A stretch of DNA of 64,000 nucleotides from Mariprofundus micogutta (lineage in GTDB: Bacteria; Pseudomonadota; Zetaproteobacteria; Mariprofundales; Mariprofundaceae): positions 54,265-118,264 of the forward strand of contig NZ_BDFD01000006.1 of assembly GCF_001895085.1 (NCBI RefSeq), written 5' to 3'. Under the pieces are notes generated by a model that saw only the letters and a list, made by a program, of their open reading frames with translations, was not told the DNA's origin and did no database searches. Below are positions 62,034 to 64,000 of the stretch, in pieces (position 1 is the stretch's first letter; every line of letters starts with the position of its first letter). Made by a program: the position numbers and the translations under genes.

Positions 62034-62723
62034 ATGGAAAATCTTGACCAGATTGCATCAATACTTGCGCTGACCATGGGCGCGGCCTGGGCCAGCGGTA
62101 TCAATCTTTATGCTGCGATTCTGGTGCTGGGTATGATGGGCACAACTGGCAATATTGATCTGCCGCCCGGACTTGAGATTCTTAGTGACCCACTGGTGCT
62201 GTTTGCTGCCGGAATCATGTATTGTGTTGAATTTTTTGCCGACAAGATTCCCGGTGTGGATACCGGATGGGATTTGATGCATACCTTTGTTCGCATTCCT
62301 GCCGGAGCCATGATGGCTGTTGGTGCTGTGGGTGAGGTCGATCCTGTTGTGGGCCTTGCGGCAGGCATTCTTGGTGGTGGTTTGGCGGCAACGTCACATG
62401 CGGCCAAAGCCGGCTCTCGAGCAGTCATCAATACTTCGCCGGAGCCGTTTACCAACTGGACTGCTTCTGTGGCAGAAGATGTGGCTGTTGTGGCTGGACT
62501 CTGGACTGCCCTGAATCATCCTGTTCTGTTTATTGTTCTGCTTGTTCTGTTTGTCATTCTGGTGATCTGGCTATTGCCGAAAATATGGCGTGGTATCAAG
62601 GCAGTATATGGCAAACTTCGACGTTTCTTCAGCGGAAAGCCGGCAGAGGAAGAAAAGCCTGCGCCTGTAGACCCTGTGCTTGAGCAGCAGGCCAGAGAGC
62701 CGCCCGAAAAGAAATCAGAATAA
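62034..62723 (+). CDS. DUF4126 membrane protein
   Basis: The 229-residue protein has about five hydrophobic segments. It starts with the DUF4126 pattern (LALTMGAAWASGINLYAAILVLGMMG) and includes the family's VEFFADKIPGVDTGWDLMHTFVRIPAG and TSHAAKAGSRAVINTSPEP. The C-terminus is a charged, Pro/Glu/Lys-rich cytoplasmic tail. The family is widespread and uncharacterised. AGGAG at good distance marks the start. Confidence 0.88.
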   Translation: MENLDQIASILALTMGAAWASGINLYAAILVLGMMGTTGNIDLPPGLEILSDPLVLFAAGIMYCVEFFADKIPGVDTGWDLMHTFVRIPAGAMMAVGAVGEVDPVVGLAAGILGGGLAATSHAAKAGSRAVINTSPEPFTNWTASVAEDVAVVAGLWTALNHPVLFIVLLVLFVILVIWLLPKIWRGIKAVYGKLRRFFSGKPAEEEKPAPVDPVLEQQAREPPEKKSE

Positions 62724-62797
62724 CTCTGAAATAGTCAACTATTCCAACTAGATGCTGGCCGTCACAACCGATGGCTGCTGCGAAATCTTTCTGGAAA

Positions 62798-63484
62798 CTA
62801 CTGATTAAAGCTGACGACTCTGAAGTTGCCATCATCGGCTTCTTTGAGATGGTTGATTCTGGCATTTCGTAATTTATAACGACCATCAGGCTCCAGCCCT
62901 TGCAGGATTTCAAATATGCGTGATCCGGCATGATAGTGACCAATGGCGAGAATATTTTTGCCGGATTTGGCAAAGCGGCGTTTGATCAGGTCAGAGGCTT
63001 TGAGCAGCTGAAATATACCGTCACCATAACTGCGTGTTTTGTATTCGTATTCAGAATGGGAAAAGGTGAAATAGGGTTTCAAATCAGCATCGAGCTCTAT
63101 TCTGTTGCCGAGGCTTAGCCGGGATGCTGAAGATGCATCACGGCTTTTCTGCCAGCAGCACTCATCCAGTTCCGGCCATATTTCAGCCACCATGCCGTGT
63201 TTTTTGAGATAGGGTAAAATGGTTTTCAATGCCCGGTATTTAGGGCTGACAATGATATGATCAAAGTGATAGGCATCGAGTTTTCTGGCCAGGTCTGCTG
63301 CTTGCTGTTTGCCCTTGTCAGACAGGGTGCGGTCATTGTACCAGGAGTGAACATGCGTCACATTTCCCAGTGATTCAGCATGGCGAACGTAATAGAGGTT
63401 CACTGCATTATCTGCGGCTGAAATGGCAGGGGCACTTAACAGCAGAGCAGTCAGGAATGAAAAGTAGAGCGTGATTCTAAGCAT
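62798..63484 (-). CDS. Secreted histidine phosphatase superfamily protein
   Basis: The 228-residue protein has a Sec signal peptide (hydrophobic 5-22, cleavage near ISA) and the RHG-type signature VRHAESLGN with the catalytic histidine. A second histidine lies in AIGHYHAGSRIFEIL. This places it in the histidine phosphatase (phosphoglycerate mutase-like) superfamily, exported to the periplasm. Its substrate could be a phosphate ester or phospho-sugar. It has no close operon partner. Confidence 0.85.
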   Translation of the reverse strand: MLRITLYFSFLTALLLSAPAISAADNAVNLYYVRHAESLGNVTHVHSWYNDRTLSDKGKQQAADLARKLDAYHFDHIIVSPKYRALKTILPYLKKHGMVAEIWPELDECCWQKSRDASSASRLSLGNRIELDADLKPYFTFSHSEYEYKTRSYGDGIFQLLKASDLIKRRFAKSGKNILAIGHYHAGSRIFEILQGLEPDGRYKLRNARINHLKEADDGNFRVVSFNQ

Positions 63485-63571
63485 CTGAACCTCCGTTGCA
63501 TCAGAATGATGGTGGAGGCTTATCGTAGCAAATCCTGGTGTATATAGAAGGCGTAGATTTTCCCGGGTTCC

Positions 63572-63877
63572 CTATGGGGTGAAGAACAGTGCCAGCCAGA
63601 GCGTATTCTGTTCCGGGTCAGTCCAGCTTACCCTGTGCCTGCAGTGAGCCGGGATAAGCAGGTAATCTCCACTATTCAGCGTGATCTCTTTATCCATCTG
63701 TTCAAGTTGTAAACGTGCCTGACCCTGCAGAACGATGATCCACTCGTCCTGCTGCTGGTCATACCATTGTCCCTCAGCGGTGCTTTGCCCGGCTGAGATA
63801 ATTCGTTCAATCCGCAAATGCTTTTGATGAAGTAGCGTTTCTATCACTTCATGCGGTTTTGCATCAGGTATATTCAC
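63572..63877 (-). CDS. Cupin-domain protein
   Basis: This is a small single-domain cupin of 101 residues. Cupin motif 1 is reduced (QDEWIIVLQGQARLQLE), and motif 2 (GDYLLIPAHCRHRV) keeps a histidine. The metal-binding set is partly missing: Asp/Glu replace the two first histidines, which suggests weak or altered metal binding. Small cupins of this type are often uncharacterised. It lies on the minus strand beyond the phosphatase gene. Confidence 0.82.
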   Translation of the reverse strand: MNIPDAKPHEVIETLLHQKHLRIERIISAGQSTAEGQWYDQQQDEWIIVLQGQARLQLEQMDKEITLNSGDYLLIPAHCRHRVSWTDPEQNTLWLALFFTP

Positions 63878-63987
63878 TGCTGTCCGGTTAAGGAATTAGC
63901 AGCAAGAAAACAGGCCTGAATTCCCAACGATTATGGTAAATTTGTAGTTATCCAGACAGCAAATTCACAGAACGGAGAACTCAGGCC

Positions 63988-64000
63988 ATGAAGCACATTA
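63988..64000 (+). CDS. Start of a gene cut by the window end
   Basis: An ATG at 63988 preceded by the ribosome-binding site ACGGAGAA begins a frame (MKHI...) that runs off the window. The upstream sequence contains a near-inverted repeat TAAATTTG ... CAAATTCA, around 63939-63968. A mobile-element end is conceivable but cannot be judged from 13 coding bases. Confidence 0.35.

Noticed and set aside
1..64000. tRNA, rRNA, CRISPR, prophage and complete insertion sequences
   Set aside because: All gaps between genes were read for cloverleaf ends, direct-repeat arrays and transposase-like frames; none was found. A genome-scale scan could still reveal small RNAs that cannot be seen by eye.

Overview
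The window reads as one contiguous, gene-dense chromosomal segment of a motile Gram-negative proteobacterium. The housekeeping genes (argS, hemA-prfA-prmC, ispG-hisS, maeB, gpmI, mutM, def), the hook-basal-body flagellar genes, lipoprotein and Sec signal peptides, sigma-54 and sigma-28 type promoters, and LapD/LapG, BolA and SPOR-domain proteins all fit Proteobacteria. Gene content and style resemble Zetaproteobacteria (Mariprofundus-like iron oxidisers), but this placement is inference from general impression and was not tested. No rRNA, tRNA, CRISPR array, prophage or complete insertion sequence was recognised.

Layout. (1) 1-8.8 kb, mostly plus strand: a PstS-type phosphate-binding protein, a secreted unknown, a GcvR-like double ACT protein, def-mutM, a degenerate inverted-repeat element, argS, a SPOR protein overlapping an AmgK-like sugar kinase, a SlyD-like isomerase and a LuxR-type response regulator. 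(2) 8.8-21 kb: a minus-strand operon of an unknown gene, hemA, prfA and prmC; a divergent M23 endopeptidase; a DUF211-VIT1/CCC1 pair; maeB; panE; and a lapG-lapD pair. (3) 21-40 kb: a minus-strand flagellar cluster. A long operon flgB-flgC-fliE-fliF-fliG-fliH-fliI-fliJ-motE is preceded by a strong sigma-54 promoter. A second block fliK-flgD-flgE ends in a strong terminator. Between them sits an unusual 953-residue ion channel with two voltage-sensor-like modules. Upstream lie two sigma-54 activators and a large TPR-like protein. (4) 40-49 kb: a signalling block. A near-consensus sigma-28 promoter drives a small protein, a response regulator, an HD-GYP protein and a PilZ protein. A sigma-54 promoter precedes a small protein and a diguanylate cyclase. 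Then come yhbY-bolA, a Rossmann-GGDEF fusion, a class III nucleotide cyclase and a TPR lipoprotein. (5) 49-64 kb: ispG-hisS, a PhnD-like binding protein with a hybrid histidine kinase, gluQ-cysM and a 35-residue membrane peptide, a CPA-type antiporter with RCK domains, a YajR-like MFS transporter, gpmI, a DUF4126 protein, a histidine phosphatase and a cupin.

How it works together. The centre of the window links flagellar assembly to cyclic-di-GMP. It contains two diguanylate cyclases with GGEEF and I-site motifs, one HD-GYP phosphodiesterase, a PilZ effector, and a LapD receptor with its LapG protease partner. Two of these groups have recognisable flagellar-class promoters (sigma-28 at 40216, sigma-54 at 45056), so second-messenger turnover appears to be timed with flagellar gene expression. 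The most unusual single gene is the tandem voltage-sensor channel embedded in the flagellar locus.
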